From NCBI GenBank assembly GCA_037447655.1, contig JBBHKE010000928.1, positions 319,163 through 383,162 of the forward strand: a DNA stretch of 64,000 nucleotides. Direction: 5' to 3'. The translations under genes and the position numbers were made by a program. The stretch's first letter is position 1. Every line of letters starts with the position of its first letter. The notes beneath the pieces are model-generated. The model was not told where the DNA came from. It searched no databases and saw nothing but the letters and a program-made list of their open reading frames with translations. Source of the stretch: Zygnema cylindricum. Lineage: Eukaryota; Streptophyta; Zygnematophyceae; Zygnematales; Zygnemataceae. Below are positions 54,859 to 64,000 of this stretch, in pieces.

Positions 54859-55857
54859 TGCAATTCTTTGTCCTCCATTTGGACCAAGAATGAGGAAGCC
54901 TCTAGGTAGTTTTTGACTAACCCACTTTCAACGAGAGCAACTACCATCCTAGCAGATAAATAGATAACCTGATTGCACCCCTGTGCAATCTGGACTCCCC
55001 TGGGTCCATAGCAAAAAGAATCATTGTAAACGCCTTACCAGGAGATTAATTATCAAGCGGCAAAGATGCCAATATTTATACAAGCTTGTTGGGAGAGAGG
55101 CGGCTACCTCCTCAATCCACTAAGTCCCTAACCCTCTCACAACCCCTATCTACTGAAGTACGGGACCAATCAAAAGACTGTATAGTAAAAAAAAGTACCA
55201 TGCCCGATGTACTTTCTGTACGGTAAGTGTACGACAAGGCCATGGAGTGGACGCCTGTCTCCTTCCGACTTGTCCTCAGGCTCCCCAGGATTTCGGCTTC
55301 CCAATGACATATTGCCACGTGTCGCCAGGTTATGTTACATCCGCAAACCGCCAAAGCGGTCATTCCATGATCTCGGCGATGATGTGAGTCGTCGGATCTA
55401 AGTCGGCTTTAATTCCCAACCGTTCAAAAACAAATGTCAGGTACATTTGTTTTTTGCGCGCTTAATTTCCCAACTAGTTTCTATGTATCCTATTTGTAAT
55501 TCCGTTAATCGGATTAGTCGTCTATCTATTGTCTAAATAGCTATCGAACCCTATGTATCCTAATGGACTACTACGACAGACTGGTAAGGGTTGACGGCTA
55601 TGCCTCGCCCTACCGGTAGGAGGTTCGAGTCCTGACCAACTCAACCTTTTTGCTTGAGAGTGACTTAGGTCACTCTTAAGCCCTGCCTATGGAGCTAAGG
55701 CAGCCATGGCTCCACCGCCCTCTCTCTGATTCAGTGACTACAACAAGTATGGGGGTCAGAGAGAGAAGGTGGAGGCCAGCTGCCTCTTGCTTTTCTTTTC
55801 CTTCTTATTTTAATTAAGACCTAGAAAATACCTCCCCTAAATCTAGTGATATCAACA
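54859..55857 (-). repeat. Minus-strand LTR D1
   Basis: 999 bp; minus start TGTTGATATC at 55857, end ...aattgca at 54859. The reverse complement of the family box (cagtgactacaacaag) lies near 55733, and gccacgtgtcg near 55314. Flanks actac and actcc match at 4 of 5 bases, compatible with a solo LTR. A purine tract (ataaggag on the minus strand) adjoins its start, which would instead fit a 3' LTR. Confidence 0.65.
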
Positions 55858-55905
55858 ACTCCTTATAAGTGAAGTGCGTACCATCGAAATAAAGGCACCC
55901 TAGAT

Positions 55906-55920
55906 GGTGGGCCCATAACC
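55906..55920 (-). other. Half-tRNA primer-binding site next to LTR D2
   Basis: The minus strand reads GGTTATGGGCCCACC, starting at the base after the end of LTR D2 (55921). From memory this is the exact complement of the anticodon stem-loop half of plant initiator tRNA-Met (GGTGGGCCCATAACC). The same primer strategy is known from Drosophila copia and other hemivirus-type elements. Confidence 0.75.
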
Positions 55921-56969
55921 TGAAATTCAATGGGCTCCATTGCTCACAGAATTTGCAGATCCAAAAGAAGCTAACCTAGATAGTGCCGACTCCAAGTTGA
56001 TATAAACCCAAATGAATGATCCCTTGACAATTAGAACCCCAATACACCTTCACCCCTGTGAAGAGAAGACTTTCTGTGTGCTCAGTTCCACCACTGAATG
56101 CAAAAATTGAATATGTGTTTTGGACAATATTCCCCACTTTGACTTTCCCACTGAATAAGTGCCACCTTGGCACGCAAAGACTCTGATCGACTTCACCCAT
56201 GTTTTGCTTGGACCCCCTTTGAGTCCGCAGCAAAAAGAATGGCTGAATTTGCTCACATGAGCATTAAGTTATGGCTGGTCAAAGATGACCTTTATAGTTA
56301 CAAGCTCTCTTAGAAAGAGGTACCTAAATATTACTAAGTCTTGGTTTGCCTACTCACGACTACCTACTACTAAACCCCTGTCCAATAGGAACACTATATA
56401 GTACAAGAAAGTACGATAGGCGATGTACTTCTTGTACGGCCATTGTACGAAATGGTCTACAAGGTTACATTTGCCAAATCGGGAGCCATGGTTCCTCCTC
56501 CTATCTTCTCCGGTATCAAATAATGTGGCGCCACGTGGCACGGCGTGACGCTATCCTCAAAGGCCGCCGAAAGCTTATTGTGGGTGGCGGCTGTAATGGT
56601 GGCCGTCCGATCAATTGTATTTATATGGCTTCGATTGGCTTCCATGCATAAATTGATTAATGCGCGTTTTCGTTAGTTTGTTGCGAATAAGTCATTTGGA
56701 TCAATAGATAAATATGCATAAAACATGTCACGTATATCGTTTCGTTGGTGCCTTACTAGATAAGGCGTGGATCTACACCATATTTTGCAGACCCTGTTTC
56801 AAATCCGGCCAGAGGCAGTATTTTGCTAAAACTAGTAAAATACCTTCTAATTCATTCTGCCTCCTTCTAAATGACGCAGCAGCCATGGCCTGCCTTTGGT
56901 CCTCTCTTTCTCTATCTTTACATTCTAACTAAAATATAAAAGTGAACTATAAATTACCTTTTTTCAACA
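55921..56969 (-). repeat. Minus-strand LTR D2
   Basis: 1049 bp; minus start TGTTGAAAAAAGG at 56969, end ...attgaatttca at 55921. Alignment of its end with the C LTR ('ctgtgtaccaatggagg' against 'ctgtgagcaatggagc') fixed the boundary. It is followed at once by the primer site, so it is a 5' LTR by structure. Its internal region is nearly absent: only 63 bp separate it from D1. Confidence 0.65.
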
Positions 56970-56999
56970 CTCTATGAATTTTTCCAATATATACCTAGA

Positions 57000-59900
57000 A
57001 AATACATAAATTTCAACAGATGGAATTCGCGATATCGGTGGAATCTTTGAACAACTCTAAAGTGGTGGATGCAGAGTACACCGGATAGCATCCAGCCATA
57101 GGGACAGTCGTTTTCCCTTGGTTCCATAAATCTAATGCGACCACCACGTTGGAGCCCTCTAGATCTTTCGGGTCTGAAACTGTAAGTTCTTCCTTCCATA
57201 TGCTCAACTCAAATTTGTCCACGTAGCCATACCCAACAAAATTTCAAATTGCTTACCTTCCACCACAAGGAAGGGGAGCTGAATTTGCACGTGTTGGACT
57301 GCGTCATCCGCGAATTCGATTTGCATTGCTTTAATAATGCCATATGCTGGTTGGCTCCCAGTGATAACCGTAGTCAAGCATATTTCAATGGGAATGACTT
57401 TTGGTCTGCTTTCCTCAGACAGTTTTTGTAATGCTGAGGTGGTTATGAGGTTAGGGAGTGCTCCGATATCCACCACTGCATCTTGATACCCGACGTATCT
57501 ATTAAGTTTAAAATTACCTGTCGTGTTAAGAATAAGAGCAACCGACAGAACCTTATAATCTCTATCCGCCATAGAAGTTTTTGGTTCTGCCGACATGAAG
57601 ACTGTCTTGGGTCGTTATGCCAATGCGACCCTTTCTCTCTTGGTGTGAATTTCTTCCCTTAGTGCCTGAATGAGGATCTCTTCAGCCAAATTGTGGGAGG
57701 AAGTTAGCGTTTAGACATGGGTCAAGGCGTAGGGCATCAAGGGTCGTACCAACATGACTGCCGGTTTGGAAGAAGAAGGGTGAGCTTTGGGCGATGAAAT
57801 GAGTGAGTCCTCGTCTTCTAATTTCTCCTGTTCCCCCCCCCTTACTTCTTCCTCTTTTTCGTCAGAGTTCCCTGTTGGAGGTGTAATTGGTGGATATGCT
57901 GTTGGTCTTTCAGCCAGGTATTGGTGGAACCATTCCTGATCTGTTTCCTTTGTTGAAGCATCCATTTTTGGCTGTGGTTTCTTGTAACCCTGGAAACCGA
58001 GAGGAAGTAAATTGTTTCTGTTTATGCAATTTCTGAGCGTGCGTTAGAGGTAGTGGGATACGGGCCTTCGATCCCAGGCGGAGAGTGGCTAATTGTGCTG
58101 CCATGGCGGACAATTGATTGCTTAGCTGCTAGATGATGTGTTCATGCGTCATGTTACTTGGTCCTGGTTCGTCTGGAGATCCTCGTCCCCAAGGATACAA
58201 AAGTTGCAATGACAGGGAATTAACGGTTGTTTCCCCTTCGGCTGTGAACAAAGCATATTGCATCATTTCTTTTGGGACACCATTCTTCCAAAAACATTGC
58301 CCCTCTTTATGGACCATGAACCCACAAGCCTCACATTTTGACCCCTTAGTTGTTTACTTCCCTTTTAACTCATTAGAGATCTGTGCATCATCAAATGTAG
58401 GAAGTCTGATTTTTCTTAATTGGGATTGAGACATTTTGGAGGTTTCGGAGCGGGGAGTAGGTTTATAAGTTTCCTTTGTGACCGGCATGGGGTCCCCTCC
58501 TCCTCCTCCCTTCCTGCGTTCTTGCTTCTTCCGGGTTCTTTCTGCTTGTTCTTTCTCAAACTCTTTTTGCTTGATAGCAAGTTCCGAGTTAAGCTTCCTA
58601 GGGCATGGTTTCCACCTGTGACCGGTTTGGTTGCAATTCACGCATTTGTACAGGTAAACTTTTTCATCCGCACCTATTGCTGGTTCAGATTTGGTGTCGG
58701 CTTCCTGTTTCCCCTTAAGCTTCCGCAAAGCTTGAAGATCTATTTGTTCCTCTTGGTTAAGAGAGGAATCCCCAGTGAAATTGGCGAAGTTGGCTCGCGC
58801 TTCGCCGGTAACATCCTTTTCTCTGGCCTAAATGTTTACAAAATGATCATATACTTCATCGGAGCCAATGCAATTTCTTGCGCCGTGGGATTCTTGTCGT
58901 GGATTCCCTGACTGGCACTCGAATTGTCCAGCGCTGCCTGTCCTGTTGGTCCGAACCAATTCCCAACAGCGACATAATATTTCGTGGCCGTAGCTGGGGT
59001 GTCAATGGTAGACAGCTTAGTTTTATGACAGATGCTCGAGAGGCGGTTGAACAACGTTTGCGGTGTTACATTCTTCAAACATCGGAATTCTGTGAATTCC
59101 TTGATTGCAGTTTTGTTCCTTTCTGTGTAAAGGAGCCTCCAGTCGTCCAGAAGAGCGGTGCAAGGAGTTGGGTTGGCCACCATCCTGGTGGCTGCCTCAG
59201 CAACTTGTACGGCCTGCATATGGTTAATATAGGCTCTACCTTGGGCCAGCAGTTTCATGTCTATAGGAAAAGTAGAGGTAACAGGGGCTGTTGCGGCGGC
59301 AGCCAGGTCGGCGGCGGCATCAAGGACTTCGGCGTCATCACCCGGATCTGAGATTTTGATGTTAGGAGCCATTAGAGAGGGTTGACGCTCCTTATTGTCG
59401 GCCAATACTCCTCCGGCTAGATAGTTCACCATCATAGGGAAAAGAGTGGTCTCAAAATCCCCTGGGATGGCCCCTCCCCTGTATTTGTTAAATTCGGACT
59501 GCGTGAAGGATTTCCACAACAGTTCAAAATCAGAAAAAAACGATCCCTGAGCGGTCCCCCGTAAAGATCCTTATGTCCCCCATTTTTTTTTTCTCCTCGG
59601 CAAGGTGGGTGAACTGTGGTGAGGTTGGTCTAGTGGGGCAGACAAACTAGACTGGTGAAATGGCTCTGGGTCCTGTCCCTTCTATGCCGGAACCTCTTTC
59701 TCCTCTGGGTGTATCTGTTGGGATCCCCCCCCCAACTGAAGATGATCTTGCTGAAAAAGCAGGTGTGGAATTTCTGGCTCCTCTATATCCAGCATAGTAT
59801 TGTTCTTCTCTTAGGACCGTCTCCACCGCAAGGATGTGGAGGCGAGGTCCGTTCAAAGATCTTTGTGGGCTGGGCCGTGGCCCGGATGGAGATGACTGGG

Positions 59901-61500
59901 GGCTTTGAGGCAAAGGTGTCTGTCTCCTGGGTAGCCTTTTAAAGGTTTCGGGAGGAGGAGTTCCGAAGCTGGAAGATGAGGATCGTCTGTGAGGAGGTGA
60001 GTAGGCGGGGACGTCGTATTTGTAGGGTAAAACAGGCGGTCCAGGGGACCCATGGACGTATGCAGCGGGAGAATGGAGGGCGAAAGAGAGGAGGCCTGAG
60101 GTGGAGATGGCGGAGGAGTGGACAGTCCGAGAAAAATGTGTAATCTCTAGTCTGGTTGTAGTTGCACCACGGCCTCCACAGTGGAAGTTCCCGCCATCGA
60201 GACCAAGGTAGGATGCTCAGTAGAAACAATTGCCAAGTTACCCAGTAGATCTGCACCCATCCCCTCTATGTTAGGCCTTGTTGTCCCCACCCCTTCCCGC
60301 TAAAGGGGAGATTCCGGTCTAGGTCCCGGGTGAGTCTTCGTAGCCTGTGTTGCAGGAGGAGTTGCTTGGACCGGGGGTTGTCCTTTCGCATAGGAACCTG
60401 TTCTACGAGGGGAATCAACCTGTCCACTAAGGATCCCCCCAACTCTTTGTTTAGCTTCCCGGGTGAGGAGCAATTTTTGTTCCAATGCTTATTTTCGTTC
60501 CTCTTCAAGAGCCTCCTAGTCTACGGTGACGGGTCCGCCCCTCGTCGTAGCCTTACTCTGAGACCGTAAGGAATCAACTAACTTGTGGGTGCTGCTCACC
60601 ACACCCGAGAGATCCGCAATCCCCAAGCCTGGTACTTCGGGGTCTGAAGGTCTCAAACGCCACAACCATTTGGAAGGTCAAACAATCGGCACTGATAGAG
60701 ACAGGGAGCTAAGATAGACTGAGGAGGAAGGGAAGAACGGCTCATCTTTCGGTCGAGGAGCAAATCTACCCTTGTTGTCTCTATGATCAAACCGGTGCAC
60801 TCTCTTGGGCTCTAGGAGCCCCCGCTTACTGGTCCCTTCCCCGGCCCAAGTTCGTGAGGTTGCCTTTCCCTTGGACGGTCCAGTAGTTGCAGTGTCATGC
60901 GATTGGGTAGGATGCCGGTGCGAAGTTGACGGTATCCGCTGTTGTTCCTGGACAGAGTTTGAAGAACTACTTTCTGATGAACTGCTCAATATATCAACTA
61001 CGCCTCACACTAGGCGTACGATTCTGACTTGGTCGGACCTGGCTACCCGCTGCACCAACTCGTTCTTAATCTTCAACTCATGGAGATTGTGAAGTGCTAA
61101 GATTTCTTTTCGACCGGGCCGGTTATGGTCTGCCAAAATTTCGGGATCCATGTACGTCTCCGCTATTGGAGCTTTAGATCCTTTATGGAGTCCTACTTCG
61201 GGAGGATGACAAGGGACAGATTCTTTATGTGCTAAGCCTTTTCTACGTGATTTAGGAGATAAGGTCGGTCTCTCCCCTTTCTCCGTGGCCCTAGATCTAG
61301 CAGCCTCGGACAAAGTTGGGAAATTCTTGTAGAGAAGACAAGTGGAGGTGGAGGAGAGGGTGGCTTCACTAGTTGTTTCGTAGGAGTCTCAACTGTAACA
61401 GCCTCAAGCATCATTCCCTGAAGAAACTGCTCTATGTTCACAGTGGGGTCAAAGGGAACTGCTACCTCGGACACCTAGGACTCTTCCTCCTGTGCTCCTG
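57000..61500 (-). pseudogene. Gag-protease element G, no RT in view
   Basis: Order on the minus strand: Ser/Pro/Arg-rich frames (about 61500-59650), a helical gag-like frame of 227 codons (59519-58836), a CCHC knuckle CVNCNQTGHRWKPC (about 58600-58650), a Lys/Glu-rich stretch, a second CCHC KCEACGFMVHKEGQC (about 58300-58345), a Pro/Gln-rich part, and a retroviral-type aspartic protease (57596-57204) with VDIGALPNLI and a closing ILLG. A frameshift near 57235 leads into the frame 57222-57013. No RT, RNase H or integrase motif follows. It may be a non-autonomous gag-protease retroelement or the front part of a truncated one. Confidence 0.6.
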
Positions 61501-61601
61501 GTTCTTGCCTTTCCTGCTCTTCCGGTCTGACTCCCGAAAGATCCCTATCCTGAACATCTCCTCCTCCCATAGCTGGCCGGACAGAGGAGCTAAATCCATT
61601 T

Positions 61602-62400
61602 TTGAAAGTACTCCGCCCTGAGCACCTATCCTCATTAACCTACAAAGACAGGTGGCTTTTTCAGTACTGTGCTAATTCGCCGAAGCCCAACAAGTGCTAC
61701 ACTCCTGAATACTATCCAAAAGATGGAAAGAGAATGCTAGTTGTCCGATCCAGCCCAGAAAACTCCGGACAGAAACCAAGGACTATCACAATAGTGCGCA
61801 AATAACTCCCACGCAAAAATATAGAAACAATAAATATCGGCTCTTTCAGATTAAACGATATCACCTTGCCCCAGAAAATAGAAATAAATATAGAAATCAA
61901 TGAAAATGGTGAAGCAAGCTCACATACCCCGAAGTGCAACGCAGACAAACTTAGAATAAGAAACCTCTCCAAATTGTCCTAAAGACTGATATGATTCTCC
62001 CACAACCCTCGGTTCCGCCGTACGGACCCGACCAGACTCTTCTAAGTTTCAAAGAGCGAAATTCCAAACCGCCCAAAGAGAGGATAGTGCCAACCACCCA
62101 CCCGAGCTACGATTTCCACAAAAGACAATCTTAAACAAAGATGGCAATAGAGTTCACGACACAATGCAACAGTTCTCCAACAAAAAGATTGATTGTATTT
62201 CTTTGGGGTTTTCTCAAGAGACAGTACTGAAAAAAAACCCTGTCTCCTTCGGCCCCAAGTGCCTTATACCAGCCAAGTTTGTCCTACTGCAAGTGCCAAA
62301 GTCCAAACAATACAAGAAGCCAATCAGCGGCCATAAATTGTTATCGTACGGACATCAGACCAAACAGGTTTGTACTACACTTAGGGCAAAAAGTTAGGCG
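61602..62400 (+). pseudogene. Unassigned coding-like frames
   Basis: One frame starts at 61602 (67 codons, Tyr, Pro and Lys rich) and, past a TAA at 61803, stays open for about 55 further codons to 61979. A second frame covers 62164-62397. Codon use looks protein-like, with charged and hydrophobic residues mixed, but I recognise no domain. It is probably a decayed gene or a mobile-element fragment on the strand opposite to element G. Confidence 0.3.
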
Positions 62401-63244
62401 ACTATCTCCGGCTGGATTTGAAGCCAAATGTCCTCCTATGATAAACTCATGAGCCAGAAAGTCCTGAATTGACGTGAAACGCCTAACTTTGACCCAAAGT
62501 AATAAATGCTTTGCCTGTCTGGTGGACCTGAACTTACATCCTATTGACAGCTAACAACAAAATCTACAGGTTTATCCCAAAAGTTACGTGGCGTTCCACA
62601 ATGTGCCCCCCACATGGACAGGTGGAAAGTGGTAGCATGTAATAGAATGGAAATCTTTGAAGCGAAATAACTTCGTCGTCCGACCTTTGTTAGGCGCGAA
62701 ATAAAGTGTGTTCCGTTCAGTTTGGTAATTAGAAGGATTCTGTTTGGCGGGGTGCACTCACTCTTCTGTACTTTGAAAACCGTACCGGTGCAAAAGGGGA
62801 TGGAAATCCTTGGTGATATAAAGGTGTGCCGGAAACGCACACGAGCTTGACAGGCGTACGATTTTCTATATCTTGTACGGATATATATATTAGTGTATAT
62901 AACCGTACAGCGAATATTATATTTTTTGCTGTTCCCAAATTAGCATTAACGTTGAAATTAAAATACACCTTTTTTTTGAAAAATTTCGAATTTTTAATTA
63001 GCATCAAGTATGGTAAATTTTCTTCATCTCTATTTAAACTTTGACACTAATAACGATTCGCAGTGAATTGTAATGTTATACGGATAATGTCTGATATTAT
63101 ACATGAATAAATAACTTCGATCAGTCCATACTAAAATATATGCACTAAAGACAATCTAACTATTTGCAATGGCAGCACCGACATTCTACTCTATATCCGA
63201 AACGGTTTTTTTACGTCATTGTGATCGAGCAGTTGTATTAGTGA
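62401..63244. other. Spacer, no gene recognised
   Basis: Short frames only. A run of alternating TA lies near 62882 and a T-run near 62970. No family recognised. Confidence 0.3.
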
Positions 63245-63567
63245 CATAGTTCAAAAGTAGGAGAAAGTAAGCCCCTACAATATGCCTATTGTACGCAAAA
63301 CATACAATATGGCCTTAAGACCCATATTGTATTGGTCGCAAAATGAAAAAAAAAATAGTAACAGGGTTGAGTTCCACATCGATCGATGGAGAATTAAACG
63401 ACATGTCAAAATTTTGAAAATCATTCGGACAAATTTTTATTTTTCCGTGAGTTATGAGGTATTTTTTAATTAAACCGTCACATTTAGACGATCGGACGGT
63501 CGTTGATGAAAGAAGCGATCCAAGAAGATCACATGAAAAGCCCATAACACAACTTACGATAAGACTT
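63245..63567. mobile_element. Second copy of the hAT-like MITE, larger variant
   Basis: Starts with the same terminal repeat catagttcaaaagtagg and shares 'caatatgcctattgta', 'cccatattgtatt', 'gatcggacggtcg' and 'agatcacatgaaaagcccat' with 15722-16030. It has about 120 bp of extra interior sequence (63337-63470). The right terminal repeat is missing or replaced after 'cttacgataaga', so this copy is truncated. Confidence 0.7.
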
Positions 63568-63719
63568 ACGTCCGCGTTTTTTTTTCCGGGTTTTTTTTTC
63601 CCGTGGAGTGTCATCCAACGCCGTGTGTCAATTCGCTAAAAAAAATCGTCCGGCGGCGTGCGCTGTACTATGATGATACGTCAAATTCGTACGTTTTTAC
63701 AAGAGTGTGCACAACGCAC

Positions 63720-64000
63720 TGTTGAAATTTATAGATTTCTAGAGTATTTTCTAGGTTTAAATATGTTTTTATAAAAGGAAAAGAAAAAGGACGAATAGCC
63801 TGCCTCCACCTCTGCTCTCTAGCTCCCATACTTGTTGTAGTCACTGAAGGTAAGAGAGAGAGGTTGATCCATGACTGCCTTAGTTCAACAGACAGCTATT
63901 TTTAGGTTACTAAAAATATACTTGACAGACCAGAGATTTGATCCCGGTACCTGCGGTTCCTCAAGTTGACCGGTAACGGTAAACTTTATCCTAATAGACT
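63720..64000 (+). repeat. LTR, 5' part, running off the window
   Basis: Starts TGTTGAAATTTATAG and carries 'attttctaggt' near 63749 and the family box 'cttgttgtagtcactgaagg' near 63832, as in the LTR at 340. No purine tract precedes it, so it is more likely a 5' or solo LTR than a 3' LTR. Confidence 0.6.

Noticed and set aside
55921-61500. D2 as the 3' LTR of element G
   Set aside because: No purine tract precedes D2 on that side, and the primer site lies on its opposite side, so D2 is a 5' LTR of a different element.
61602-61805. Doublecortin-like reading of the end of the 67-codon frame
   Set aside because: Only a few residues (KPRTITIVR) suggest it; the rest has no doublecortin pattern, so no name is given.

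Overview
The window looks like a piece of a large, repeat-rich nuclear genome from the green-plant lineage. The one host gene family present is a glycoside hydrolase family 9 (GH9) endo-beta-1,4-glucanase with C-terminal CBM49-type cellulose-binding domains, split by GT-AG introns. One LTR element carries a primer-binding site that is, as I remember it, an exact complement of the plant initiator-tRNA anticodon arm. A streptophyte (charophyte) alga such as Chara, or an early land plant, would fit; the sequence alone does not fix the species.

Layout. 1-1472: tail of a Ty1/copia element and its 3' LTR. 1480-6350: degenerate tandem repeats, one cut by a solo LTR (1879-2792). 7057-14033 (+): the GH9-CBM49 gene, rebuilt as 12 exons. 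It has a signal peptide, the GH9 catalytic domain, a long Ser-Pro3-Lys linker and two CBM49 exons. 14034-19107: intergenic repeats, including a hAT-like MITE with an 8-bp target duplication. 19108-41078 (-): a convergent paralogue of the GH9 gene, now a pseudogene. It is split inside exon 7 by an 11.9-kb copia element (A, 26624-38556), which itself carries a second copia element (B, 32465-38334) in its LTR. A gag fragment (E) lies in another intron. 41343-45842: copia element F, beginning 48 bp upstream of the pseudogene's TATA box. 46069-48068: two LTRs head to head as a nearly 2-kb palindrome. 48872-54657: copia element C with a perfect 5-bp target duplication. 54859-56969: two minus-strand LTRs separated by 63 bp that hold a half-tRNA primer site. 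About 57000-61600 (-): a gag-protease element with two zinc knuckles and no reverse transcriptase in view. 61602-64000: unassigned coding-like DNA, a second MITE copy and the start of another LTR.

The only likely working host gene is the plus-strand GH9 gene. Its product should be secreted and act on cell-wall glucan. The minus-strand copy keeps almost every exon length but carries frameshifts, lost splice sites, a stop codon and a deletion of the segment with the catalytic Glu. The transposons form two copia groups: A/E/F, where A and E have a full-length tRNA-iMet 3'-end primer site, and B/C with the large LTR family, where the visible primer sites resemble the anticodon half of tRNA-iMet.
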